64,000 nucleotides of DNA from contig OZ245789.1 in NCBI GenBank assembly GCA_965228045.1, positions 2,418,001 to 2,482,000 of the forward strand. Direction: 5' to 3'. Both the position numbers and the translations under genes were made by a program. Positions 1 through 9,714 of this stretch are shown here, one piece after another (within the stretch, counting starts at the first letter, position 1; every line of letters starts with the position of its first letter). The notes under the pieces are model-generated. The model worked only from the letters and a program-made list of their open reading frames with translations. It did no database searches and was not told the origin of the DNA. Origin of the DNA: JANQEU01 sp965228045. GTDB taxonomy: Bacteria; Bacteroidota; Bacteroidia; Cytophagales; Cyclobacteriaceae.

Positions 1-636
1 TTTTCAGTGAACAAAGAAATAGGTGCAGGAGACTTTTCTAATTCGGGCATCATAGTTACGGAAATTCTTAAGCTTGTGGAAGATGAGCGATTCAATTTAC
101 AATCAGTATTTGAAGACTTCTACACTAAATTCCACGAAGACTTTGCGAAGGATTTTCCTTTTGAGCTATTACCTGAATCGGATATTTTGAACAACACCGG
201 TTATTCATCATATCGTCCGGATAATGAAAAAGCCGGTTACTACCTGATGAAACCAGGATATCAGGCACTTACCCGACCATTCCTTGGTATTGGAAAAGCG
301 GACACAGAATACATGGTAGAGTTGTTCAAAAATGAAAGTGACGGAATACTTATGACCTTTCTCTATTTTGAATTTGCTCAAAAGTCTGTGGCGGGAGTTG
401 GTTTTGCACAAGTAAATGCCATTTTTGATATGATTTGCTTTAATGGTGAAGGAAAGAAAGTCTTTAGCATCATCGAATATGGCAAGTCTAAGAAGAAAGT
501 AGGTGTCGTGGGAGGTATCCCTATCCTTGAGGTTGACAAAATTCAGCCCATGTGCTTTAGCGCCACAGAGGAATTAATGAAGGAGTTGGATAAGAATCTT
601 AAGAAAGTTGTAAAGAAAGCTTCTAAGAAACTTTAG
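1..636 (+). CDS. hypothetical protein, 5' end cut by the window
   Basis: I do not recognise the family. The frame is open from the first base of the window, and the first possible start is a GTG at 7, so the true start probably lies upstream. The visible 209 or more residues are soluble, mixed alpha/beta in character, with no membrane segment. They end in a Lys-rich tail (KKVVKKASKKL). A strong terminator follows 27 bases after the stop, so this is the last gene of its transcript. The reading frame looks genuine because of its length and the terminator. No function can be assigned. Confidence 0.7.
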   Translation, partial: FSVNKEIGAGDFSNSGIIVTEILKLVEDERFNLQSVFEDFYTKFHEDFAKDFPFELLPESDILNNTGYSSYRPDNEKAGYYLMKPGYQALTRPFLGIGKADTEYMVELFKNESDGILMTFLYFEFAQKSVAGVGFAQVNAIFDMICFNGEGKKVFSIIEYGKSKKKVGVVGGIPILEVDKIQPMCFSATEELMKELDKNLKKVVKKASKKL

Positions 637-662
637 TCGTCATCTCCCTCTACTGGAATGAG

Positions 663-692
663 AAGCACAAGGATTGAACCTTGTGCTTTTTG
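663..692 (+). terminator. intrinsic terminator after the first gene
   Basis: A perfect 10-bp stem (AAGCACAAGG / CCTTGTGCTT) with a 6-base loop is followed by a run of T. It lies just after the stop of the partial gene at the left edge. Confidence 0.85.
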
Positions 693-752
693 CTTTGTAT
701 CAATTCGTTTTGAGGGTTTGCATAGAATGGATTTCCAAAATAAATCCTCCTC

Positions 753-769
753 GTAGACAAAATGTAGAC
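753..769 (+). promoter_or_regulatory. GTAGAC-N5-GTAGAC direct repeat, copy 1
   Basis: GTAGAC occurs twice with an 11-base period (GTAGACAAAATGTAGAC). Twenty-five bases later comes CATTTGCTAATATCGGCCTC, closely matching the sequence after copy 2 at 1703. The 11-base direct-repeat period resembles operators of OmpR/PhoB-type response regulators, but that assignment is inference. It precedes a decayed gene start at 846. Confidence 0.5.
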
Positions 770-845
770 CGGGCAATAGAAGTTATTGACATATCATTTG
801 CTAATATCGGCCTCATTACTACTCCATTAGCTGGCTTACGCCAAA

Positions 846-916
846 ATGAAATTTAAGATTGCTCTTGTAGGTTAAATTCATCACCTGCCTGGCCTTCAGG
901 CGGGGGATGAATACCT
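846..916 (+). pseudogene. relic of a signal-peptide gene start, related to the gene at 4789
   Basis: From about 855 to 916 the DNA aligns with 4812-4873, the signal-peptide region of the exported protein at 4789, at roughly three bases in four. An ATG at 846 opens MKFKIALVG and then hits a stop. One extra base relative to the intact gene causes the shift, and correcting it restores an FITCLAF-like stretch matching FITCPAF. A GTAGAC repeat pair sits 123 bases before the shared hairpin, against 117 bases at the intact gene. I infer a decayed paralogue start with its control region. The rest of the gene is not visible and the sequence runs into dispersed repeats. Confidence 0.55.
876..912. repeat. 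37-base hairpin, copy 1 (second copy at 4833-4869)
   Basis: ATTCATCACCTGCCTG pairs with CAGGCGGGGGATGAAT across a short loop, with one mismatch and one wobble. The copy at 4833-4869 differs at several stem positions, yet pairing is kept by compensating or wobble changes. That suggests the hairpin itself is conserved, or that it is a mobile palindromic repeat. Confidence 0.6.
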
Positions 917-1690
917 GGGGAATTCGGAATTCGTAATTCGGATTCGTTAATACCCCGCCTTCGGCACCCCTAAAGGGAGAAGTTCGATCGTTCCTCGAAA
1001 ACGTCATCCCCTTGACTGCCGTAGCCAGGGGCTAAGGAGGCTTGACCGCCATAGCCTTCCTCGTCTGAGACGAGACACGCGAGGCACTCGTCCCTCAAAA
1101 GACGTCATCCTGAACGTAGAGAAGGATCCAGGTTTTGTTGGACCGAGTGCCATTAAGAAACCCATTGCTTATACACGAGATTCTTCTCTCCGCTTTCAGC
1201 TCCGATCAGAATGACGGTTCTAGTTGTCGTTCGTGCTTCTTGGGTGGGTCCCTTTAGAGAACAAAAGGGTGCGCTTGGGGATTAAGAATTAAGCAAGTCG
1301 GAATTCAATTCCGTCATCCTGATCCAGCCTTAGGCTGGAGAAGGATCTTGATCTCATTAGACCGAGTGTCCTTTCAAATACGAGATTCTTCTCTCCGCTT
1401 TCAGCTTCGATCAGAATGACGGTTCTAGTTGACACTCGTGCTCCTTATGCAGATCCCTTTAGGAAATCAAAAGGTTTCAATTAAGAATTCTATATTCAAG
1501 ATTCAAGATTTCAAATTCGAATTCGGAATCCTCTGCGCGTATCAGCGACATCTGCGGGAAACAAAAATCAAGAATCTGGAAGACTTTTGCGTATATCAGC
1601 GCAGTCTGCGGGAAACAAGAATCCGTATCCCTCTGCGTATATCTGCGAAATCCGCGGGATCTATAGCAACAACTATCCCTTAACATTAAA
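917..1690. repeat. dispersed repeat block without genes
   Basis: This gap holds two copies of the mirrored family, at about 1103-1222 and 1310-1424. One arm reads GTCATCCTGAACGTAGAGAA and the other CACGAGATTCTTCTCTCC running to CAGAATGACGG. The arms are imperfect inverted copies of each other. A small palindrome (CCAGCCTTAGGCTGG) is nested near 1323. A segment near 1005-1090 (GACTGCCGTAGCC) recurs near 57.2 kb. Units of the CTGCG...GCGGGAAAC family lie at about 1535-1680. Short open frames here are products of the repeats. Confidence 0.75.
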
Positions 1691-1702
1691 AAATATCCTC
1701 CC

Positions 1703-1719
1703 GGTAGACGAAATGTAGA
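1703..1719 (+). promoter_or_regulatory. GTAGAC-N5-GTAGAC direct repeat, copy 2
   Basis: GTAGACGAAATGTAGAC lies 65 bases before the ATG at 1785. It is followed after 26 bases by CACTTGCTAATCTTGGCCTC, as at copy 1. This is a candidate operator or promoter-associated element for the T9SS cargo gene. Confidence 0.5.
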
Positions 1720-1784
1720 CGTAGCAAAAGACGGATTTATCCAATCACTTGCTAATCTTGGCCTCATTAATCAGCTATTTAACT

Positions 1785-4556
1785 ATGAAAAAACTATTAC
1801 TCATTTTTCTACTGTCACCTCTTTTTTGTTATTCTCAAGTCCCTCAAACCATTCCCTTTCATGAGGGGTTTGAGGAATTCAGGGGTATTTTTAATAGTAC
1901 CAATGCCACCACTATCGATCAGCTTCCGGGAGCCTATTTCGAATACACCGGAAGTTATGGGTATGTATATGGGGAATACACAAGTGAATTTCAGGATAAT
2001 ACAATAGAGATCTACCCTGAGGGAGGGACAGCCAGACTCACCTACACCTTTGATCTTACCGGCTATGACGTCTCCTCGGATGATTTACAGTTCGACGTTT
2101 CATTTATCCGCCGGAGCAATGCCGGTACCAACCTCATTCAGATTCGGGGATCAGAGACTGATTCATGGCTGACATTACTGGATATGGGAAGTGATCAGAT
2201 CGAGTACGGTCAACCCACTTTTATTTCTATCAACAGCGTCAGTGACACCCTTGCAAATAATGGACAGGATTATTCGGATAATTTTTCTATTTCTTTCGCC
2301 GTAAGTGAAAACTGGATCAATGTAGATTTTTTTACACTTCTGATAGTCCCGGATGTCGATGTCGATGTCGTGTCTGGAATTGTACCTGCCATATCTCCTG
2401 CGCTTGGGACTGGTGAGAACTTATCGATGCGTTACTGGAATGCCGGTAACACGCAGGTTTCCAATGTGCCGGTCAATGCGATTGTATATTTAAATGGAGA
2501 ATCAATAGATACCATTAGCGCGGTTTCAGAGGCTGTCCTCGCACCTGGGGATTCACTTACGCATGATTTTTCCGAGACCGCAGATTTTAGCGCCACAGGT
2601 AACTACGAAGTCGCTTACAGCCTCGGATTGCTTTCGGATGAAAATATTTGGAATGATACGCTTCGAAGGCTATTTACCGGTAAGCCGGAATCCTATTCGG
2701 GTGGATTGCCATTATACATTGATTTTGAGTCCACCGGCTACATATTTAGTGAAGTGGACATCCCATTACTGGAAAATTTACCTTATGCCACATTCTTAAG
2801 AGGACCGATTGGGTGGTTAAATACATTTGAGGACAATGACTTTGGAAGCTATGCTGCAATGATCTATTCAAATATGCTTAATGAATCCACAGACCTGATT
2901 TTTACGGTTGACATGGCTGCTTATCAGGGTGGAACTGACATTATCCGGTTGAGTGCACGCATGTCCACTTACAATCAAAATGATCTTGAAGGAAACCAGA
3001 TTTTCATTCGTGGCAGCGTATCTGATAGCTGGATTCCCATATACCACTGGAGTGCCGAATTAGGGACATCCAATACACCGACTAAGGTTGTCATAGAAGA
3101 CCTTGGTTCACTTCTGTCCCCGGAAGAGCAGGAATTTACTTCCACTTTTCAGTTACGCTTTGGTGCCACGAGTTATAGTCAGGTCCTGGTGGATGACATA
3201 ATTCTGGAGACTATTCCGGCCGAGGACGTTGCGATTATTGGTGGTGAAATACCGGCGATATCACCGGCACTTTCCAATGAATCCGTTTCTATCACTTTTG
3301 TAAATGCTGGCACCAATGCCTTAACAGAAGTTCCCGTTGGTGTAAAACTGACAAGACCAGATGGATCCCAGCAGTACCTGACAGAAACCATTTCCGGACT
3401 GGAGTTCAATCCGGGGGATACAATGTCTCATACTTTCATCGGGACAGTCGATCTTAGTACGGTAGGCAACTACAAGATGAAATTTTACAATGATCTGGTT
3501 TCAGATGGGTCTATCTTCAACGACAGCAGTGCCGTATATTCTACAGGAAAATCTGGTGTTTATACCGGAGCACTTCCATTCGCACAGGATTATGAAGGGG
3601 GCCCGGTTATCTATGGAAATTTAGGCGAATTTGCAGTATTACCGGGGCATGATTATGTAAGTTTTCTTACTGAAGGTGGGTCAATCGGTTTATATCAGTT
3701 ATCGGAATTCAATAACAACTGGGGGTTTTCAACCTATTCTGAATGGCAAAGAAGGTCAGATATTATCTGGACTTTGGACCTATCTGGTTATGACAATTCA
3801 GTCAATACTTTAAAAGTGGATCTTACTTTAGCGAATATTTATACACCCGTGAATGAATACAATCAGGTCTTTGTGCGAGGTAATCATACTTCAATGTGGC
3901 TACCATTGGTCAACTGGTCCGAAAGCATTTCGCAAGGTACTTTTCAGAAATTATCAATAAATACTATTGATCAGGTACTGGAAGCAGCAAGTCAGGGGTA
4001 CGGTTCCACTTTTCAAATACGGATTGGTCTGTTTAGCGGAAATGTGTCGGTAGATGACATTAGAGTTTATGCAGAACCCATTAATCAGCCTCAGCCAACC
4101 GAACCACCTGCAGAGGAACCAAGTCCCGAGGAGACACCAGAGGAAGAAGACCCAACTGCGGATGATAGCCCATCGGAGGAGACACCAAAAGACAATGAAG
4201 AATCTGTAGGTGAGGAGCCACCTGTAGATGATGAACAACCGGTGGACGAAGAAGAGCCAATCGATGAGGAAGAGCCAGTGGAAGAAGAAGTGCTTGGTCT
4301 TTCGGAAGAGGAAGTATCAATCTTGTTATATCCTAATCCGAGTGCCGTAAGAAAGGTCTTTCTTCAATCTGATTTATTCCAGGGTGCTGAGCCATCCATT
4401 CAAATGTTTGATCAGGAGGGAAGAGCACTTTTCCCAGAAATGATCAATCGAGGTAATAGTATCGAAATAGACCTTACCGGAATGCAGCCGGCTGTATATT
4501 TCATAAAACTTGAGTCAAAAGGAAAAACCTATGTGAAGAGCCTGATCATCAACTGA
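1785..4556 (+). CDS. secreted multidomain adhesin-like protein, T9SS cargo
   Basis: This 923-residue protein starts with a clear signal peptide (MKKLLLIFLLSPLFCYSQ), which fixes the ATG at 1785 rather than the in-frame TTG at 1749. Three jellyroll-like modules (about 20-195, 310-485, 600-765) alternate with two CARDB-like modules (about 195-300 and 488-590, each opening near ISPAL). Residues about 766-840 form a Pro/Glu/Asp-rich acidic linker. The last 75 residues carry the type A T9SS sorting domain (YPNPS ... GMQPAVYFIKL ... KSLIIN). It should be exported by Sec, moved across the outer membrane by T9SS, and anchored or released. The binding target is unknown. A GTAGAC repeat pair lies upstream and a terminator follows. 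Confidence 0.85.
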   Translation: MKKLLLIFLLSPLFCYSQVPQTIPFHEGFEEFRGIFNSTNATTIDQLPGAYFEYTGSYGYVYGEYTSEFQDNTIEIYPEGGTARLTYTFDLTGYDVSSDDLQFDVSFIRRSNAGTNLIQIRGSETDSWLTLLDMGSDQIEYGQPTFISINSVSDTLANNGQDYSDNFSISFAVSENWINVDFFTLLIVPDVDVDVVSGIVPAISPALGTGENLSMRYWNAGNTQVSNVPVNAIVYLNGESIDTISAVSEAVLAPGDSLTHDFSETADFSATGNYEVAYSLGLLSDENIWNDTLRRLFTGKPESYSGGLPLYIDFESTGYIFSEVDIPLLENLPYATFLRGPIGWLNTFEDNDFGSYAAMIYSNMLNESTDLIFTVDMAAYQGGTDIIRLSARMSTYNQNDLEGNQIFIRGSVSDSWIPIYHWSAELGTSNTPTKVVIEDLGSLLSPEEQEFTSTFQLRFGATSYSQVLVDDIILETIPAEDVAIIGGEIPAISPALSNESVSITFVNAGTNALTEVPVGVKLTRPDGSQQYLTETISGLEFNPGDTMSHTFIGTVDLSTVGNYKMKFYNDLVSDGSIFNDSSAVYSTGKSGVYTGALPFAQDYEGGPVIYGNLGEFAVLPGHDYVSFLTEGGSIGLYQLSEFNNNWGFSTYSEWQRRSDIIWTLDLSGYDNSVNTLKVDLTLANIYTPVNEYNQVFVRGNHTSMWLPLVNWSESISQGTFQKLSINTIDQVLEAASQGYGSTFQIRIGLFSGNVSVDDIRVYAEPINQPQPTEPPAEEPSPEETPEEEDPTADDSPSEETPKDNEESVGEEPPVDDEQPVDEEEPIDEEEPVEEEVLGLSEEEVSILLYPNPSAVRKVFLQSDLFQGAEPSIQMFDQEGRALFPEMINRGNSIEIDLTGMQPAVYFIKLESKGKTYVKSLIIN

Positions 4557-4587
4557 CGACCTAACTGTGATTCCATAACAACTAAGT

Positions 4588-4618
4588 GGCGGGCCATATG
4601 GTCCGCCTTACTTTTTTC
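4588..4618 (+). terminator. intrinsic terminator after the T9SS cargo gene
   Basis: GGCGGGCC pairs with GGTCCGCC around an ATAT loop, and TTACTTTTTT follows. It starts 31 bases after the stop. Confidence 0.85.
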
Positions 4619-4715
4619 CTTCAGGAACCCATCTGTCTATAAACACCCATTTACGAGAATGATTTTCCATTTCTTTTATTATCCACGTAATCTTTGAACT
4701 GTAAATCTCTTTGCT

Positions 4716-4732
4716 GTAGACTATTTGTAGAC
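4716..4732 (+). promoter_or_regulatory. GTAGAC-N5-GTAGAC direct repeat, copy 3
   Basis: GTAGACTATTTGTAGAC lies 57 bases before the ATG at 4789. It has the same 11-base period as copies 1 and 2, but the downstream TTGCTAAT segment is not obvious. Confidence 0.5.
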
Positions 4733-4788
4733 CATGAAAAATACACTTCAGCTGTACTGCAAACTATTTTTGACCTAACCAACATCTA

Positions 4789-5439
4789 ATGAGTAATCAA
4801 CGAAAAACATTAATGCTTGCTCTTTTAGGATTATTCATCACCTGCCCGGCATTCGGGCAGGGGGTGAATGCCCCGGAGTCACTCCTTTGGATCAGGGGTG
4901 GAGGCGGCTTGTTTGAGTCGGACGGCGTTTTGACTACTCCAAACTATTCGACGACTGTATTCGATATCGGATTCGTTCGGTCCAGGTCCATTTTCAATCA
5001 ATACCTGGGGTTTGAGTATGGGGCCCGGGTGGGATTCAAAGCGAAAAGAGATTCCTATTACTTTGGACCTGATAACAACGCTTCAGATGTGCTGGGAGTG
5101 GATGCCTTCATTGACATGACGGTAAGTGATGCAGGGCTATTTTATATTGGCGCTCCGCTACTGTTGTCGGTGGGTATAAAACAAACGGAGCTGAATGCCG
5201 GAACGGAGCTACGCTTCTGGATGGATTCCAGACGTCATTTGATAAACCAAATAAAGGGTCGTCCAGATATCGGCATAACCCTAGGACTCAATCAAAAGCT
5301 TGGTAACCGATTTGTCATAGGGTTGGAGGGTATCCTGGGAACCATACCGGTTATTAAATCAAGCTCAGGCGGCAACTACGATTATAACTACTACAACCGG
5401 GAATTGAAGGTGGGTGTGGGGTACCGCTTCGCGAATTAA
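4789..5439 (+). CDS. exported outer-membrane beta-barrel-like protein
   Basis: This 216-residue protein has an N-terminal signal peptide ending near CPAFGQ. An alternative ATG at 4813 would also leave a signal peptide. The mature part is Gly- and aromatic-rich with alternating strand patterns (FGPDNNAS, LFYIGAPLLLSVGIKQ). It ends in VGVGYRFAN, a beta-barrel type C-terminus. I recognise no specific family. The signal-peptide codons coincide with a strong 37-base hairpin that has a second copy at 876. The gene may be co-controlled with 1785 through the shared GTAGAC repeat. Role inferred only from topology. Confidence 0.65.
   Translation: MSNQRKTLMLALLGLFITCPAFGQGVNAPESLLWIRGGGGLFESDGVLTTPNYSTTVFDIGFVRSRSIFNQYLGFEYGARVGFKAKRDSYYFGPDNNASDVLGVDAFIDMTVSDAGLFYIGAPLLLSVGIKQTELNAGTELRFWMDSRRHLINQIKGRPDIGITLGLNQKLGNRFVIGLEGILGTIPVIKSSSGGNYDYNYYNRELKVGVGYRFAN
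4833..4869. repeat. 37-base hairpin, copy 2, inside the signal-peptide codons
   Basis: ATTCATCACCTGCCCG pairs with CGGGCAGGGGGTGAAT, 15 of 16 positions counting one wobble. It encodes part of the signal peptide of the gene at 4789 and could affect its translation. See copy 1 at 876. Confidence 0.6.
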
Positions 5440-5660
5440 GAATTATCGGCACTCCTAAAGGAATATTCAAGATTCCGAATTCTATATTCCATATTCAAGA
5501 TTCAAAGTTTCGAATTTGGAAACTTTCTATGAAGACTGAATTAAAGTGCTATCACTTCTGAGTTTTCGGTCATAGCAGGGATTTGCCGGAAATGATTTAT
5601 CAAATCATTGTATAAAGTGGAATTGTATACTAGTTTTAGGTTGATTCTACTTGACCTACC

Positions 5661-8600
5661 ATGCCATCAAAGTTTAGTTTTCTGCCAAATAGAGTTAAGG
5701 TTTTCCTCCTGCTGATATCCTCAATTATCTTTTTGAGTTTTCCTGCATTCTGCCAATGGGAAGAGACCGCGGACCTGCAAGGGGGGTCATATCGCCAAAT
5801 GACAGTATTTAACGGCTCTATTTTTGTTACTAGGGACCAGGGGGAAATATCAATATCCACTGACGCCGGTAGTTCATGGAGTCAATCAATGAATGGCATG
5901 CCAGCTTCTGCTCAAATACGGTTTCTATATAACCATGGAGAGACCCTAATGGCCTCTACTACAGGGTATGGCATTTGGGAGTCAACGGACGGCATCAATT
6001 GGTCAAGGATTAGCCCCACTTATTCAAATCTTACAACAAGTTCAGATGAGATTTTCAAAGATGGAGATGACATTTTTGTATCCTCTGCATTTGGAGGTAT
6101 TTATTACTCGACAGACAATGGACAGAACTGGAACTTTGATGATAATGGGTTGTACCTTAATAGTTTTACCTTGTACAAAGGCGACCTGTATGGTGCCACA
6201 TACAGTACGATTTACAAGTTGGATCGGGAGCAATACAAATGGCAGGAAGTAGATCTAGGAGAGATTTCGGAAACCGGTTACAGGTCCATTCTGGGTACGG
6301 AAGCTGCTTTTTTTATTGCTTGCCAGAATGGAATTGCTGTTTCCGCAGATGATTTTGCAAGTTGGGATATTGAGGACACAGGGTTTGAAAGTATTTTGGT
6401 AATGAAGTCCTCTGCTGACAGCATCTACGCAGTAGGCTCAGGCAATATTTACCATACAATTGATAACGGGACAAACTGGCGTACAATTTCTGGTGTAAGT
6501 CAGAACCCCAATCCATCAATGCGAGGGGCGCTGTTGACCGAGGGCAGAGTTTTTTCAGCTACAGATAAGGGGCTTTATGCGACCATGGACGATGGCGACA
6601 CCTGGGATAGATCAGAAACCGGGTTGAATGGAACCGCTGTGGTAAGTTTCGTTTCGAATGATACTTATTTATATGCAGGTACGGATTATTATGGAATTTC
6701 CAGGAGCAATGATAATGGAGATACCTGGGAATTCCTTCAGAGCATATCGGATCTGTATACCTACGGACCTATATTAGGCGTACTTTCCGAAATAGATGAC
6801 AAAATTCTTGCAGGCACCTTTTATGACATAGTTCTTTCCGAAGATGACGGAGATAATTGGGAGACAACCCTCGATACTCCTCCAAATAATGTGACAAGAG
6901 ATATTGTCGTGGACGAAGGTAAGATTATCGCTACTGTGAATGGACTCGGCGTTTATTATTCTGAAGATACCGCCTCATCATGGATTCAGATGAACGTTGA
7001 GGGTATGGAGGTTGAAAATGGTTTGACAGCTTTAGAAGTAGTTGGGGATACGGTGTTTGTTATCGGGAGCCCCTATGATGGTGGGCATCTTTACGTCTCG
7101 ACGGACTTCGGTAACACTTGGGCTGACCGGATCTTGATAGACGGATCCTATTTCGTAATGACAGATGCATTGAAGTGGTATGATGGTTATATCTATGCCG
7201 GTACAAAATTGGGTTTACGAAGAAGCGATGACCTCGGTCAGACGTGGGAATCGGTTTTTTATTCAGTGGCCATTAATGATCTCCAAATCATCGGAGGCAA
7301 GATATATGTGACCACAAACAATGGCGTACTCATGTCCTCTATCCATCATGACACTTGGACTGTGGTGAGTGATAACATAAAGGGTGAATATATTCATGAT
7401 TTACATATTGGAGAAACGCATGCATTTGCTGGCACTTATAATAAAGGAATATGGAGAAGGCCCCTTTCGGAAATAAACCTGGAGCCGGTATTCTTGTCGA
7501 CAGTGGGTGAATTGACAACTCAGGAGGAAACAGGATACATTTTGTCATTGGATGATCTTAATATATTTGATCCTGATAACACCTACCCTGATGGCTTTTC
7601 ATTGTCATTTGATGGTGGATTTAATTACTTGGTTGAGGGTTCTACCGTTGTCCCTTTAAAGGATTTTGTAGGTACACTAAAAGTTAATCTCAGGGTAAGT
7701 GATGGCATAGCGCTCAGTGATTTGTTTTCAATAGATATTGAAGTTACACCTGTCAACGATCCACCCGTTATCACCGGAACAAGTGTGACCGGAATGGATA
7801 AAAACACCTCTCTTGAAATAGTGACAAATCAACTGGAGGTAGAAGATGTTGATAACACATACCCTGATGACTTTACCATAACTGTCCTTGATGGGGTTAA
7901 TTACACCCTAAATGGAAATACCATTACACCTGTACAGGATTTTCTCGGTGATTTAACAATATCCGTAAAAGTGAATGATGGTACAGCCGATAGCGAACCA
8001 TATGACTTTACCATTCAGGTAGAGGAACCAAATGTTATCCCGGTGATCACAGGTCTTAAAGAACCCTTATCTATGGATGAGGATGAGTTTATTACGTTTA
8101 AGCTGGATCAATTTATAGTGGAGGACAGCGATGGAGATTTCCCAAACGGATTTTCATTAATTCCGCAGTCCGGGGAGAACTATTCCCTTAACGGAAATAT
8201 TATCCGGCCTGATCCCAATTATTATGGAAAACTCAATTCTGAAATGGTGATTAGTGATGGAGAGGATGTAAGTGAAAAGTTCAAGTTCGAAATCGAAGTG
8301 ACCCCTGTCAATGATGCGCCAAAAATAGTGTCTCAGACTTCTGAATTTTCGATAACGTCATTTGATACACTGGAAATTGAATTGGATGATTTCCAAATAG
8401 AGGATGTGGACAATTCGACTTCAGAACTTACATTATCACTTACGGAAGGTGATAACTACCAAATTTTGAATGGGACCCTGGTACCTGAGAAAACTTTCTC
8501 TGGAGTATTATCTGTTCCGGTTCAGGTCAGTGACGGTCAGGATACGGGTGAGATTCTGATAGTCGAAGTGAATGTAATGCTAGTTAAGAATATCGAACTT

Positions 8601-9122
8601 ATCAATCCCATAGGGGATCTTGGTTTTGAAGAAGGATTTGGTACATGGAATATTGATATTTCAGATGTTTTTTCTATGAATGAAGGTGTGGATTTTGGAG
8701 CAGTATCCCTTAATAATTCGATAGTTTCAGTAGAATTATTGGGACAGACATTGAAATTAACGGAGAATGGACTTGGAAGCAGTACGGTGATAGTTACTGC
8801 TTCTGATTTACATGGTGGAGTAGCAAGCGATACCATCAACATCTTGGTTTCAGAAACAGTGATCGCCGGGTTGGGTGAAGGCTTTGAAGTGTCTATATTT
8901 CCTAACCCGGTAAAAACTGATAAATTTTTTTTGGAAATATCCGAAGATATTCATGGAATGAAAATTATGGATCAGTCTGGAAGGTCTTATCCCTGCGACT
9001 TTAGACGGGAATCAAAGGATCAATATATAATTAGTGTCACCAATTTGGAACCATCTGTTTATTTTCTCATGATCCTGTTAGATACCAGAATTTTGGGAAG
9101 AAAATTCGCGGTTGATCGTTAA
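5661..9122 (+). CDS. large secreted BNR-repeat and cadherin-like protein, T9SS cargo
   Basis: The protein has 1153 residues with a signal peptide ending near SFPAFCQ. Residues about 35-610 hold many sialidase-type BNR/sortilin-like repeats (STDAGSSWS, STDNGQNW, DDGDTWDRS, STDFGNTW), which should fold as one or two beta-propellers. Residues about 615-985 hold tandem cadherin-like repeats of the kind with D-x-D-N-T-Y-P and VTPVNDPP motifs. One further Ig-like repeat follows. The last ~75 residues form a T9SS sorting domain (FPNPVKTDK ... LEPSVYFLMI). Propeller repeats of this kind are structural, and no sialidase activity should be assumed. A cell-surface or released adhesin/binding protein is likely. 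Confidence 0.85.
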   Translation: MPSKFSFLPNRVKVFLLLISSIIFLSFPAFCQWEETADLQGGSYRQMTVFNGSIFVTRDQGEISISTDAGSSWSQSMNGMPASAQIRFLYNHGETLMASTTGYGIWESTDGINWSRISPTYSNLTTSSDEIFKDGDDIFVSSAFGGIYYSTDNGQNWNFDDNGLYLNSFTLYKGDLYGATYSTIYKLDREQYKWQEVDLGEISETGYRSILGTEAAFFIACQNGIAVSADDFASWDIEDTGFESILVMKSSADSIYAVGSGNIYHTIDNGTNWRTISGVSQNPNPSMRGALLTEGRVFSATDKGLYATMDDGDTWDRSETGLNGTAVVSFVSNDTYLYAGTDYYGISRSNDNGDTWEFLQSISDLYTYGPILGVLSEIDDKILAGTFYDIVLSEDDGDNWETTLDTPPNNVTRDIVVDEGKIIATVNGLGVYYSEDTASSWIQMNVEGMEVENGLTALEVVGDTVFVIGSPYDGGHLYVSTDFGNTWADRILIDGSYFVMTDALKWYDGYIYAGTKLGLRRSDDLGQTWESVFYSVAINDLQIIGGKIYVTTNNGVLMSSIHHDTWTVVSDNIKGEYIHDLHIGETHAFAGTYNKGIWRRPLSEINLEPVFLSTVGELTTQEETGYILSLDDLNIFDPDNTYPDGFSLSFDGGFNYLVEGSTVVPLKDFVGTLKVNLRVSDGIALSDLFSIDIEVTPVNDPPVITGTSVTGMDKNTSLEIVTNQLEVEDVDNTYPDDFTITVLDGVNYTLNGNTITPVQDFLGDLTISVKVNDGTADSEPYDFTIQVEEPNVIPVITGLKEPLSMDEDEFITFKLDQFIVEDSDGDFPNGFSLIPQSGENYSLNGNIIRPDPNYYGKLNSEMVISDGEDVSEKFKFEIEVTPVNDAPKIVSQTSEFSITSFDTLEIELDDFQIEDVDNSTSELTLSLTEGDNYQILNGTLVPEKTFSGVLSVPVQVSDGQDTGEILIVEVNVMLVKNIELINPIGDLGFEEGFGTWNIDISDVFSMNEGVDFGAVSLNNSIVSVELLGQTLKLTENGLGSSTVIVTASDLHGGVASDTINILVSETVIAGLGEGFEVSIFPNPVKTDKFFLEISEDIHGMKIMDQSGRSYPCDFRRESKDQYIISVTNLEPSVYFLMILLDTRILGRKFAVDR

Positions 9123-9344
9123 CTGCTTAATTGGAATTACCATCAAGAAATAGGGTTTGGTAATAAGAAGTGTTCGCCACCCTTAGAAAAACAATGATCG
9201 TTGTTCTATTACCCCGCATGAGATTTTGGTAATACGTTTCAACGATATATAGAGATGCTGAAATTACAACACTTTCCGGTTAATTATGCGTTCCCGTTAA
9301 TGAATAATGCACACAGCGTCACTTTGAATTAAGGATCCCGTTAA

Positions 9345-9712
9345 TATTATACCGAGTGTGCTTGAATAATTTCTTGTTGATACACGAGATTCTTCTCTCC
9401 GCTTTCAGCTCCGATCAGAATGACGGTAACAGTGGACGCTCTTACTTCTTGGGCAGGTCCCTTTAGGGAATCAAAGGGTTTCGCCTTCGCTGAAGCTACG
9501 GCGAACGAAGTACCGCTTTGGGAATTAAAAATTCCATATTCAAGATTCAAAGTTTCGAATCCGGAATCCGGAATCTCTTTGACGGGTATCCGGGGGATCC
9601 GCGGGAAACCAGAATCAGAAATCCCTCTGCTTATATCTGCGAGATCCGCGGAACCTCGAACTCTTTGCGTCTTTGCGTGATACACTAAATCCCCGGCGTC
9701 TTTACGGAAAAT
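9345..9712. repeat. dispersed repeat block between convergent genes
   Basis: The stretch 9123-9344 shows nothing recognisable. From about 9370 to 9425 lies one arm of the mirrored family (CACGAGATTCTTCTCTCC to CAGAATGACGG). From about 9580 to 9690 lie units of the GCGGGAAAC/CTCTGC family, ending in CTTTGCGTCTTTGCGTGA. The block separates the convergent genes ending at 9122 and 9715. Confidence 0.7.
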
Positions 9713-9714
9713 AA

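Noticed and set aside
3954..4320. Reverse-strand frames opposite the acidic linker
   Set aside because: They mirror the low-complexity Glu/Pro codons of the T9SS cargo gene.
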